Shown here: positions 1 to 6,975 of the stretch, one piece after another | How positions within the stretch are numbered: position 1 is the first letter of the stretch | Layout: every line of letters begins with the position of its first letter | NCBI GenBank assembly: GCA_046732895.1 | Contig: JBKPNZ010000054.1 | Span: 1 to 13,918, forward strand | Reading direction: 5' to 3' | DNA: 13,918 bases | Source: JBKPNZ01 sp046732895 | GTDB lineage: Bacteria > Actinomycetota > Thermoleophilia > Solirubrobacterales > 70-9 | Position numbers and translations under genes: made by a program | Notes under the pieces: generated by a model | Told to the model about the DNA's origin: nothing | The model's input: only the letters and a program-made list of their open reading frames with translations | Databases searched by the model: none

Positions 1-2
1 GC

Positions 3-986
3 AACCGGCCGGTCCAGGAGGACACGGGGCCGCCGACGACCGACGAAACCGCTCGATCGGGCGCCGCCACCGACACCCCGATCCCCGAGCCTCCGTTCTG
101 GGGCGTTCGCGAGGTCGAGATCGACCTGGATGACGTCTTTCCCTACCTCGACCGTCACGTCCTCTTCAAGCTCCACTGGGGCGGCAGGGGCAAGAAGGGC
201 GAGGAGTGGCGCCGGATCGTCGAGGGATATGACGGCGACGAGGGCTTCGCCCCCAAGCTCGAGCGGATGTGGCGCGAACAGGACTACCTCAACCCACGCG
301 CCAAGCTCGGCTACTTTCCCTGCAACGCCGACGGCAACGAGCTCGTCATCTTCGATCCCGACGACCACGACCGCGAGATCGAGCGGCTGGTCTTCCCCAG
401 GCAGCCGCGGCATGACCGCATCTGCCTCGCCGACTTCTACCGGCCGATCGAGTCGGGCGAGCGCGATGTCGTCGCCCTCCAGATCGCGACGGTGGGGCCT
501 GAGGTGACCGAGCGCATCGGCCAGCTCGAGGCCGAGGGCGAGTTCGCCGAGCAGCTCTTCGTGCACGGCCTCGGGGTTCAGGCTGCCGAGGGCCTGGCCG
601 AATGGCTCCACGCAGAGGTGCGCCGAGACCTGGGCATCGACCTCGACCAGGGCCGGCGCTATTCGTGGGGCTATCCGGCATGCCCCGACCAGTCCGAGCA
701 CGAGAAGGTCTCCCGCCTGCTGGGCTTCTCCGACATCGGCATCGAGCTCTCGGGCGGCCACGCGCTGGAGCCGGAGCAGTCGACGGCGGCGATCATCGCC
801 CACCATCCGCAGGCCGTCTACTTCGGCATGAAGTCCGGCTTCATCCCGGCGGAGAAGAAGGGCGACGAGCTGATCGCCGGCACGGAGCGCGGGGGAGAGC
901 TGCCTCCTGACGAGGACCCCGCCGCCGAGGACGGGACGATCGAGTCGGAGGAGACAGCGCCGGCGGGCGAGGCAACACCTGCCTGA
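3..986 (+). CDS. metH: Methionine synthase (cobalamin-dependent), C-terminal activation domain; 5' end outside window
   Basis: The reading frame is open from the left edge, so only the last 327 codons are visible. They match the C-terminal AdoMet-binding activation domain of MetH, which reductively remethylates inactive cob(II)alamin so that the enzyme can keep converting homocysteine to methionine in the cytoplasm. Seen directly: a Pro/Thr/Ala-rich linker (about the first 30 residues), then PPFWG, a DYLNPRAKLGYFPCNADGN block, and the AdoMet-binding signature RYSWGYPACPD at 657-689. The typical end motif QAVYFGMKSG follows. After it comes an acidic tail of about 50 residues rich in Glu, Asp and Pro, longer than usual for the family. 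The cobalamin, folate and homocysteine domains must lie upstream, unless this is a stand-alone activation domain, which cannot be excluded. The downstream peroxiredoxin is on the same strand 77 bases away and appears to have its own ribosome binding site. Confidence 0.93.
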   Translation, partial: NRPVQEDTGPPTTDETARSGAATDTPIPEPPFWGVREVEIDLDDVFPYLDRHVLFKLHWGGRGKKGEEWRRIVEGYDGDEGFAPKLERMWREQDYLNPRAKLGYFPCNADGNELVIFDPDDHDREIERLVFPRQPRHDRICLADFYRPIESGERDVVALQIATVGPEVTERIGQLEAEGEFAEQLFVHGLGVQAAEGLAEWLHAEVRRDLGIDLDQGRRYSWGYPACPDQSEHEKVSRLLGFSDIGIELSGGHALEPEQSTAAIIAHHPQAVYFGMKSGFIPAEKKGDELIAGTERGGELPPDEDPAAEDGTIESEETAPAGEATPA

Positions 987-1050
987 CCGAAGCCTTTTGG
1001 CCCACGCAGGTCGCTAAGTTGGATGGGCACCACCGAATACGAAGAACTGC

Positions 1051-1058
1051 AAAGGAGA
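1051..1058 (+). promoter_or_regulatory. Ribosome binding site that fixes the peroxiredoxin start
   Basis: The sequence AAAGGAGA lies a few bases before the ATG at 1064. It supports that ATG over the in-frame upstream ATG-like start at 1019, which would add 15 residues unlike a peroxiredoxin N-terminus. Confidence 0.75.
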
Positions 1059-1063
1059 CAGAG

Positions 1064-1717
1064 ATGGCACTTGCACTTGGGGACACCGCGCCTGACTTCG
1101 AGGCCGAGACCACAGAGGGCCCGATCAGCTTTCACGACTGGATCGGGGACTCATGGGCCGTGCTGTTCTCCCATCCCAAGGATTTCACGCCCGTGTGCAC
1201 GACCGAGCTTGGCTACATGGCACAGGTCAAGCCCGAGTTCGACAAGCGGAATACCAAGATCATCGGGCTCTCCGTCGATCCGGCCGACAACCACGCCGAG
1301 TGGGCGAAGGACATCGAGGAGACCCAGGGCACGGCGCCGAATTACCCGCTCATCGCCGATCCCGACTACACGGTCTCCAAGCTCTACGGGATGCTCCCGG
1401 CAGACGTCGAGGGCGACCCGACCGAGCGCACTCCAGCCGACAACCAGACGGTCCGCAACGTGTTCGTGATCGGCCCTGACAAGAAGATCAAGCTGATCCT
1501 CGTCTATCCGATGACGACCGGGCGCAACTTCGACGAGGTGCTGCGGGTGATCGACTCGCTCCAGCTGACGGCGTCGAAGAAGGTTGCGACCCCGGTCAAC
1601 TGGAAGCCCGGCGAGGACGTGATCATCGCCGGCTCGGTGTCCGATGACGACGCCAAGGAGATCTTCGGCGAGTGGGAGTCCCCGAAGCCCTACATTCGCA
1701 TCGTTCCGCAGCCCTGA
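1064..1717 (+). CDS. 1-Cys peroxiredoxin (Prx6 family)
   Basis: A 217-residue thiol peroxidase of the AhpC/TSA superfamily, predicted to reduce hydrogen peroxide and organic or lipid hydroperoxides in the cytoplasm. The active-site signature HPKDFTPVCTTE carries the peroxidatic Cys45. No other cysteine occurs in the protein, so it is a 1-Cys enzyme needing an external thiol reductant. The Prx6 C-terminal domain is clear: a PMTTGRNFDEVLR stretch with the conserved Arg, then TPVNWKPGEDVII, and the ending YIRIVPQP. The length of about 217-220 residues is normal for the subfamily. The start at 1064 is chosen for its ribosome binding site and because MALALGDTAPDF is a standard N-terminus. The gene converges on dinB with only 14 bases between stop codons and no obvious terminator hairpin. 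Co-transcription with metH is possible but not shown. Confidence 0.95.
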   Translation: MALALGDTAPDFEAETTEGPISFHDWIGDSWAVLFSHPKDFTPVCTTELGYMAQVKPEFDKRNTKIIGLSVDPADNHAEWAKDIEETQGTAPNYPLIADPDYTVSKLYGMLPADVEGDPTERTPADNQTVRNVFVIGPDKKIKLILVYPMTTGRNFDEVLRVIDSLQLTASKKVATPVNWKPGEDVIIAGSVSDDDAKEIFGEWESPKPYIRIVPQP

Positions 1718-1731
1718 CCGCCACCTGACGT

Positions 1732-2940
1732 CTAGTTGAGCAGCGGGCTCTCGTCCGCGAGAAGGGCCGGCGTCGCGCCGGAGTCCTGCCCGACCAGGGT
1801 GGCGCGCGTGATCGTGCCCGGGCCGAAGCGCTCGCGGAGCTCGTCGAGGGCGCGGTCGAGCGCGAGCTGATCGCGATATAGGGGCAGCACGAGCTGGATG
1901 CCGCCGCCGTCGGGCTCGATGTTCGTGACCGCCATGCCGATGAGCGTGAGGCCGCGGCGCTGGATCGTCGGGCTCGCCGTGATCAGGAGCGTCTTCGCCG
2001 CCCGCAGAATGACCCGGCTCTCCGCCGTGGCCCGGTGCAGGGTGAGTGATCGGCTGGCGCGGGAGAAGTCGCCGAAGCGCAGCCGTAGGACCACGGTTCG
2101 GCCGACGCGGCGCGACCGCCGCATGCGGCGACTCAGGCGATCGGTCAATCCCGCGAGGATCGTCCCGAGCTCCTGATGGGAGCGGCGAGAGCGCCCCAGC
2201 GCCCTCTGGGCGCCGTAGGAGCGTCGCCCGCGCCCGCGGCGCACGGGGCGCGGCTCGCGGTTGCGGGCGATCCCGTGGAGCTGCCGTCCCACGGCCCGAC
2301 CCAGAATCCCGACCAGTGCGAGCTCGTGAGCCTCGGCCATCTCGCCGACCGTGTCGATGCCGTTCTCGCGCAGCCGGTTCGCCGTTGCGGGCCCCACGCC
2401 CCAGATCCGCTCGACGGGCAGCGGGTCGAGGAACGCGCGCTCCTCCCCACGGCGCACGACCACCAGTCCATCCGGCTTGGCGGCGTTGCTCGCCATCTTC
2501 GCGATCACCTTCGTCGGCCCGATCCCGACCGAGATCGCGAGCCCGACGCTCTCGCGGACCCGCGCGCGCAGCCCTCTGGCGATCTGCTGCGGCGAACCCG
2601 AGATCCGCTCGAGGCCCGACACGTCGAGGAAGGCTTCCTCCAAAGACAGCCCCTCAACGACCGGCGAGGTGTCCTCGAAGATCTCGAAGAGCGCCTTGCT
2701 CGCCTCGACGTAAGCCTCGAAGCGAGGGGACACCGTGACCGCTTCGGGGCACAGCCTCTTCGCCTCGCCCGCGCCCATCCCGCTGCGGACGCCAAAGGCC
2801 TTCGCCTCGTAGCTGGCCGCCATCACGACTCCGGGCCCGACGATCACCGGCCGGCCGCGAAGCCGAGGGTCATCCCGCTGCTCGACCGATGCGAAGAACG
2901 CATCGGCATCTGCATGGAGGATGACGCCTCCCTTCGGCAC
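1732..2940 (-). CDS. dinB: DNA polymerase IV (Y-family, DinB)
   Basis: An error-prone translesion polymerase of 402 residues counted from the GTG at 2940. Visible in order: catalytic motif ILHADADAFF (Asp11, with Phe16 at the steric-gate position), the palm/fingers block SYEAKAFGVRSGM, the second catalytic motif GLSLEEAFLDV (Glu101-Glu102), a helix-hairpin-helix region around GVGPATANRLRENGIDTVGEM, and a little-finger domain. A QLVLPL motif near the C-terminus fits the beta-clamp-binding consensus. The usual second motif is S-[IL]-D-E-A, so Glu at the first acidic position is notable. Upstream GTG codons at 2958 and 2994 would also be in frame. They would put the LexA box inside the gene and, for 2994, overlap the preceding gene, so 2940 is preferred. 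No Shine-Dalgarno precedes it, and a leaderless start is plausible. SOS induction is inferred from the LexA box. Confidence 0.92.
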   Translation of the reverse strand: MPKGGVILHADADAFFASVEQRDDPRLRGRPVIVGPGVVMAASYEAKAFGVRSGMGAGEAKRLCPEAVTVSPRFEAYVEASKALFEIFEDTSPVVEGLSLEEAFLDVSGLERISGSPQQIARGLRARVRESVGLAISVGIGPTKVIAKMASNAAKPDGLVVVRRGEERAFLDPLPVERIWGVGPATANRLRENGIDTVGEMAEAHELALVGILGRAVGRQLHGIARNREPRPVRRGRGRRSYGAQRALGRSRRSHQELGTILAGLTDRLSRRMRRSRRVGRTVVLRLRFGDFSRASRSLTLHRATAESRVILRAAKTLLITASPTIQRRGLTLIGMAVTNIEPDGGGIQLVLPLYRDQLALDRALDELRERFGPGTITRATLVGQDSGATPALLADESPLLN

Positions 2941-2953
2941 GAACGTATGTTCG
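2940..2953 (-). promoter_or_regulatory. LexA (SOS) box at the dinB start
   Basis: The perfect palindrome CGAACGTATGTTCG matches the LexA operator of Gram-positive and actinobacterial genomes (CGAAC-N4-GTTCG; CGAACRNRYGTTYG). It ends exactly on the first base of the proposed dinB GTG start. On the coding strand the box contains GAACAT, whose A and T fit the two best-conserved positions of a -10 element. It lies six bases before the GTG, so LexA would sit over the promoter of a leaderless transcript. It lies downstream of the stop codon of the preceding dehydrogenase gene. Confidence 0.85.
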
Positions 2954-2965
2954 CACACGCTCCGG

Positions 2966-4132
2966 CTAGCCGCGAGCGATCCGGTAAACCCCACCCGACT
3001 GCTGCACGACGTAGAGGCGGTTGCGTGCGTCTTCCCCGAGGCTCACCAGGCCGGGCTTGTCGGAGACGCCGAGCGACTTGTCGCCGCCGGCACCGTCGGT
3101 GTGGGGGACCAGACTGCGGAGCTCGCCGGTGCAGAGCTCGCCGTAGACGTAGCGCCCGTAGAGCGCGTGGATCCTGCGGTAGCGGGAGACGTAGCCACCG
3201 GTGATGGCGCAGCGGCCACCCGAGTGGCTGAACTCGAAGATGGGCTTGTCGTGGTGTGAGATGGAGCCCCCGCCTGGCCCCGGCTGCGTGCCCTCGAACA
3301 CGTTCCAGCCGTAGTTGGCGCCACGCGCGCCCTTGACCGAGTCGTAGTCGACCTCCTCGCGGCTCGACTCGCCGACATCGCCGATTGCGATGTGAGAGCG
3401 GTCGAAGGAGAAGCGCCACGGGTTGCGCAGCCCGCGTGCGTAGATCTCGTCGCGTCCCGGCTTGCCGGTGTATGGGTTCGACTGCGGCGTGCCGTAGTGG
3501 CGGTGGCCGTGAGGAGCCGGGTTGATCCGGAGGAGCTTCCCGAGCAGGCTGTCCTTGCGCTGGGCGGGACCGCCGCCCGTGCCCCCGTCCCCTGTAGCCG
3601 CGTACAGGTCGCCGTCGGGCCCGAACTGGAGCTGGCCTCCGTTGTGGTTGGCGGCAGCGCGGTGGCGGATGTGCATGACATGGCGCTGGCTGCTCTCGGC
3701 CGCGCGGAAGGGGTGGTGGCGCTTGCGCTTGAACTCGTCGATCCGCAGGTCCCCATGCCTGCCGGTGTAGTAGACGTAGAAGCGCCGCGAGTGGTTCCAG
3801 TCGGGGAAGGCGATCGAGAAGAGGCCTCGCTCGCCGTTACAGCACACGACGTCGCTGCGGATGTCGAGGAAGTGGCCCCTGAGCTTGTGGTCGCCCTTCG
3901 TGACCTTGATCACGCCGTCGCGCTCGACGACGAACATGTGCCGCCCGGCTCCACGCGGCCCGTTCACGTAGATCGGCTTGTCGAAGCTCGCCACCTTGTG
4001 CAGGTGGAAATTGCCGCGCCCGTCGCCCGTCGGGATGCCATGGCGCGTCGCGTCCGGTGCTCCCCATGCGCTGGCGAGCGCGAGCATGGCGCTGAAGCCG
4101 CCGACCCCCAGTGCGAGGACGCCGCGTCTCAA
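2966..4132 (-). CDS. Secreted PQQ-type glucose/sorbosone dehydrogenase, paralogue 1 (GSDH family)
   Basis: A 388-residue soluble quinoprotein-type dehydrogenase with a six-bladed propeller fold, related to aldose sugar dehydrogenase YliI and soluble glucose dehydrogenase. It would oxidise a sugar or other alcohol/aldehyde outside the membrane. A Sec signal peptide is visible at about residues 1-25 (Arg-Arg, hydrophobic stretch, ending SAWGA). Family motifs: ERGLFSIAFP, NHNGGQLQFGPDG (His163 at the catalytic-base position), TGDGG (Asp182), GLRNPWRFSFD (Arg236), IGDVGESSREEVDY, GANYGWNVFEG and ITGGYVSRY. Cys308 and Cys334 probably form a disulfide, and Cys97-Cys98 is an extra vicinal pair. The start is a TTG overlapping the stop of the aldehyde dehydrogenase (TTGA), implying translational coupling. 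The frame is open further upstream, but that part lies antisense-free within the dehydrogenase gene and is not protein-like. Actual PQQ use is inferred from the family. Confidence 0.88.
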   Translation of the reverse strand: MRRGVLALGVGGFSAMLALASAWGAPDATRHGIPTGDGRGNFHLHKVASFDKPIYVNGPRGAGRHMFVVERDGVIKVTKGDHKLRGHFLDIRSDVVCCNGERGLFSIAFPDWNHSRRFYVYYTGRHGDLRIDEFKRKRHHPFRAAESSQRHVMHIRHRAAANHNGGQLQFGPDGDLYAATGDGGTGGGPAQRKDSLLGKLLRINPAPHGHRHYGTPQSNPYTGKPGRDEIYARGLRNPWRFSFDRSHIAIGDVGESSREEVDYDSVKGARGANYGWNVFEGTQPGPGGGSISHHDKPIFEFSHSGGRCAITGGYVSRYRRIHALYGRYVYGELCTGELRSLVPHTDGAGGDKSLGVSDKPGLVSLGEDARNRLYVVQQSGGVYRIARG

Positions 4133-5703
4133 TCGCTCTTCGAGAGTCCCAGCCGGTTGCGAAGGCCGCGTGCGTTCAGCGCTCGGTAGAGCCGGTTCAG
4201 CATCTTGCGGCGCTTGGGCGAGTACGGGTACCATAGGGGCTCGTTGCGGGCCTGTGGGAGGCGCGGCGTCACGATCGACTCGGTGCGGCAGTACTTGCGA
4301 ATGCCGGTCGGGCCGTGACGCCAGCCGATGCCGGAGTCCTTCCAGCCGCCCATCGGCACCTCGAGGTGGAAGTAGTTGACGAGGGCGTCGTTCACGTTGC
4401 AGGCGCCGACCTCGAGCTGTTCGGCCACGCGCTCGCCGCGACGGGTGTCGCCGGCGAAGACAGAGGCCGACAGGCCATAGCGGCTGTCGTTCGCCATCCG
4501 GATCGCCTCCTGCTCGTCCTGGACCTTCATCACCCCGACGACGGGGCCGAAGGTCTCGTCGGTCATGACCTTCATCGTGTGATCGGCATCGGCGATCACG
4601 GTCGGCTCGTACCAATCGCCCGGGCCATCCTTGCGCCTGCCGCCGGTGAGGATTCGCGCGCCCTTCGCGCGTGCGTCCTCGACGTGGTCGGCCACGATCT
4701 CGATCTGCTTCGGCGAAGTCATCGCGCCCTGCTCGGCACCGTAGTCGCGGCCGTCGGCGCCCTGTCGCAGCGCCTGCACCTTGTCGGTCAGCTTCGCCAC
4801 GAACTCGTCATAGATCGGCTCCTCGACGTAGACGCGCTCGATCGACATGCAGACCTGGCCGGTGTTCACGAACCCGCCATAGGTGGTCGCGTTGGCGGCG
4901 CGCTCGAGGTCGGCATCGCGGAGCACGATTGCCGGATCCTTGCCCCCTAGCTCGAGGCTCACCGGTGTGAGCGTGTCTGCGGCTCGCTTCATGACGATGC
5001 GGCCGGTCCGGTCCGAGCCGGTGAAGTGCATGAAGTCCACGGCGTCGACCAGGGCGCCGCCCGTCTCGCCCATGCCGTTGACGACGTCGAAGACGTCCGG
5101 CGCCCCGACCTCCTCCTTCCAGCCGCGCACGACCTCCATCAGCTCGAGCGGCGTGAACTCGCTCGGCTTGATCACGACGGCGGCGCCCGCCATGAGCGCC
5201 GGGATCGCGTCGCCAGCGGAGAGGATGAGCGGGAAGTTCCAGGGGCTGATCACCCCGACGACCGGATAGGGGCGGTAGCGGACGCGCAGGCGCCGTACCT
5301 TCGTGGGGAGCAGGCCCGGGGTTGGCGTCTCGTCGGCGAGGTAGCGGGCAGCGTGCTCGCCCCAGAAGTTGGCCGCCAGCTCCAGGTAGATGGACTCGAG
5401 GCCCGAGTCGCCGCGGACCTTGCCGGTCTCCGCCTGCACGATGTCGGTGATGCGCTCACGGTTCGCGAGCAGCCAGTCTCGCCACCGCGCCAGCCAGCGG
5501 GCGCGCTCCTCGACGCCGATCGCCTCCCACGCCGGCTGCGCCGCGCGCACTCGATCGACGACCTCGGCCACGCGTGCGGGCGAGTCGATGGGCACCGTCT
5601 GCAGCACGGAGCCGTCGATGGGCTTTCGCACCTCGAAGCTCTCCGGCTCGGCCTGGGGCTGCCCGTTCGTCGTGGCGGCTTCGCTCTGCGTCGCGCTCTC
5701 CAT
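4129..5703 (-). CDS. NAD(P)-dependent aldehyde dehydrogenase (succinate-semialdehyde dehydrogenase GabD2-like)
   Basis: A 524-residue cytoplasmic aldehyde dehydrogenase that oxidises an aldehyde to the acid with NAD(P). Motifs: VVGVISPWNFPL (Asn156), IKPSEFTPLE (Lys179), HFTGSDRTGR in the Rossmann fold, catalytic base Glu251 in LELGGKDP, nucleophile Cys285 in NTGQVC, and ETFGPVV (Glu383). The overall pattern and the C-terminal extension around EPLWYPYSPKRRK resemble the actinobacterial GabD2-type group often annotated as succinate-semialdehyde dehydrogenase. The true substrate is not readable from sequence. The first 22 residues are a polar extension rich in Gln, Ala and Thr. The start ATG has GAGGG three bases upstream, a weak and close ribosome site. 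The gene sits between two GSDH genes and overlaps the next one by four bases, so it may process aldehydes linked to their activity (inference). Confidence 0.93.
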   Translation of the reverse strand: MESATQSEAATTNGQPQAEPESFEVRKPIDGSVLQTVPIDSPARVAEVVDRVRAAQPAWEAIGVEERARWLARWRDWLLANRERITDIVQAETGKVRGDSGLESIYLELAANFWGEHAARYLADETPTPGLLPTKVRRLRVRYRPYPVVGVISPWNFPLILSAGDAIPALMAGAAVVIKPSEFTPLELMEVVRGWKEEVGAPDVFDVVNGMGETGGALVDAVDFMHFTGSDRTGRIVMKRAADTLTPVSLELGGKDPAIVLRDADLERAANATTYGGFVNTGQVCMSIERVYVEEPIYDEFVAKLTDKVQALRQGADGRDYGAEQGAMTSPKQIEIVADHVEDARAKGARILTGGRRKDGPGDWYEPTVIADADHTMKVMTDETFGPVVGVMKVQDEQEAIRMANDSRYGLSASVFAGDTRRGERVAEQLEVGACNVNDALVNYFHLEVPMGGWKDSGIGWRHGPTGIRKYCRTESIVTPRLPQARNEPLWYPYSPKRRKMLNRLYRALNARGLRNRLGLSKSD

Positions 5704-5720
5704 CTGCCCTCGCTTCTCTC

Positions 5721-5737
5721 GCTGACGGTGCGTCAGC
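5721..5737. promoter_or_regulatory. Palindrome GCTGACG-N3-CGTCAGC upstream of the aldehyde dehydrogenase; candidate operator
   Basis: A perfect 7-bp inverted repeat with a 3-base centre, 18 bases before the aldehyde dehydrogenase start. On the minus strand the candidate -10 TAGAGT (complement of 5743-5748) lies just upstream, so the palindrome would cover the transcription start region. The size and symmetry fit a TetR-type repressor site. No T-run follows on either strand, so an intrinsic terminator is less likely. A leader hairpin in the mRNA is the alternative. Confidence 0.5.
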
Positions 5738-5742
5738 CGGTG

Positions 5743-5771
5743 ACTCTACCCGCTGAAGTGAAGTAAACAGT
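5743..5771 (-). promoter_or_regulatory. Possible promoter for the aldehyde dehydrogenase / GSDH-1 pair
   Basis: In the 90-base gap between two same-strand genes the minus strand reads TAGAGT, a fair -10. No good -35 hexamer is seen at the usual distance. The gap is also the most AT-rich stretch nearby and lies directly upstream of the palindrome at 5721-5737. This is a weak call made from position and composition. Confidence 0.25.
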
Positions 5772-5793
5772 CTCGAGTATTGCGAGCGGGCGC

Positions 5794-6975
5794 CTACGCC
5801 TCGGGCACCAGCTTGTAGAGCTTGCCCTTGGTCAGCGAGGTGAGGTAGACGGTGCCGTCGCCCGTCTCCCAGAACGAGCTCGGGTTCGCCACCTTGACCC
5901 CGAGCTTGCCGTCGTCCTTGCCCTTGCTCAGGGTCGGCTTCAGGCTGCGCAACTTACCCGCGCCGAAGTCCGCGTAGAGATAGCGGCCGTAGAGCGTCGG
6001 CAGGTCGGTGTCGCGGACGACGAGTCCGCCCGTGATCACATTGCCCTGGTTGTGCGAGTACTCGTGAATCGGCGGCTCGTAGTGGTGCCTGGGCCTCGGC
6101 GCCTCGTTGTCGCCGGGGTAGTGGAGGACGTGATCGCCCTCGAAGTGGTCCCAGCCGAAGTTGGCCTTGCGGAGCGAGTCCGGCGTCTCGTAGTCGATCT
6201 CCTCCCACATGTTCTGGCCGACGTCGCCGATTGAGATGTTGCCCCTGGTCGGATCGAACGAGAACCGGAAGGGGTTGCGCAGGCCGAGCGCGTAGATCTC
6301 GTCCTTGCCGTCCTTCCCCACGTAGGGATTGCCGGCTGGGATGGCGTAGTCGCCATCGCCGGCGCCGTGGGGATCGATCCGCAGCAGCTTGCCCAGGAGC
6401 CTCTTTTTGTTCTGCGCGTTCTCGTGCGGGTCGCCGCCGCTGCCGCCGTCGCCGGTCCCGAGGTAGAGGTAGCCGTCAGGCCCGAAGAGCGCGGTGGCGC
6501 CGTTGTGATTCGACTCGACCGGGTGGGGGATCGTGATCACCTCGCGCCGGCTCGATTCGTCGGCGTCGGTGTCCGAGTTGGCGTGGAACTCGTCGATCTC
6601 GATGTTCCCGTCGTCGTTCGTGTAGTACGCGTAGAAGAGCCCGTTCGAGTTGAAGGCAGGATCGAAGGCGAGCGACAGGAGCCCGCGCTCGCCGTCCTCG
6701 TTTGTGCGGTCGGTGATGTCGAGGAAGTTGGAACCCTGGACCACACCGCCGACGACCGTCTTCACCAGGCCGTCCTGCTGGACGACATAGAGCGGATCGG
6801 ACTCCCCGGGCTGCGCGGTGACGTAGACCGGGGAGCTGAAGCCGCCGGCGACCAGGTCCTTGGCGACCCCGCCGTCGCCATCGCCGATCGGCGGGCCCGC
6901 GCCGGCCGGCGTCACGACGGCGAACAGGGCCGTCGTGATCGCAAGCGCGATCGAGATTCCGAGTCGCCGCCTCAT
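5794..6975 (-). CDS. Secreted PQQ-type glucose/sorbosone dehydrogenase, paralogue 2 (GSDH family)
   Basis: A 393-residue member of the same dehydrogenase family as its neighbours. A Sec signal peptide is clear: MRRRLG, a hydrophobic core, and a likely cleavage after AGA at about residue 26. Motifs: ERGLLSLAFDPAF, NHNGATALFGPDG (His157), GTGDGG (Asp176), GLRNPFRFSFD (Arg233), ISIGDVGQNMWEEIDY, ANFGWDHFEG and ITGGLVVRD. It has no cysteine at the two positions where paralogues 1 and 4 share a pair; these are Asn312 and Gly338. The start ATG overlaps the stop of paralogue 3 (ATGA). A GGAGG sits seven bases upstream, inside the end of that gene, giving strong support for the start and for co-translation. 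The location should be outside the cytoplasmic membrane. Substrate and electron acceptor are unknown, and PQQ dependence is inferred from the family. Confidence 0.9.
   Translation of the reverse strand: MRRRLGISIALAITTALFAVVTPAGAGPPIGDGDGGVAKDLVAGGFSSPVYVTAQPGESDPLYVVQQDGLVKTVVGGVVQGSNFLDITDRTNEDGERGLLSLAFDPAFNSNGLFYAYYTNDDGNIEIDEFHANSDTDADESSRREVITIPHPVESNHNGATALFGPDGYLYLGTGDGGSGGDPHENAQNKKRLLGKLLRIDPHGAGDGDYAIPAGNPYVGKDGKDEIYALGLRNPFRFSFDPTRGNISIGDVGQNMWEEIDYETPDSLRKANFGWDHFEGDHVLHYPGDNEAPRPRHHYEPPIHEYSHNQGNVITGGLVVRDTDLPTLYGRYLYADFGAGKLRSLKPTLSKGKDDGKLGVKVANPSSFWETGDGTVYLTSLTKGKLYKLVPEA

Noticed and set aside
987..1063. Possible promoter ahead of the peroxiredoxin gene
   Set aside because: TTGGCC and TAAGTT are present but only 12 bases apart, too close for a normal -35/-10 pair; nothing better was found.
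1718..1731. Terminator between the convergent peroxiredoxin and dinB genes
   Set aside because: The gap is 14 bases with no hairpin and no T-run.
2176..3204. A 342-codon plus-strand open frame across dinB and the end of GSDH paralogue 1
   Set aside because: Antisense to two recognisable proteins, compositionally an Arg/Ala/Pro shadow, with no ribosome site.
4133..4615. Upstream extension of the GSDH paralogue 1 frame into the aldehyde dehydrogenase gene
   Set aside because: The translation before the TTG at 4132 is Arg-rich and unlike the family, while the signal peptide starts right at that TTG.
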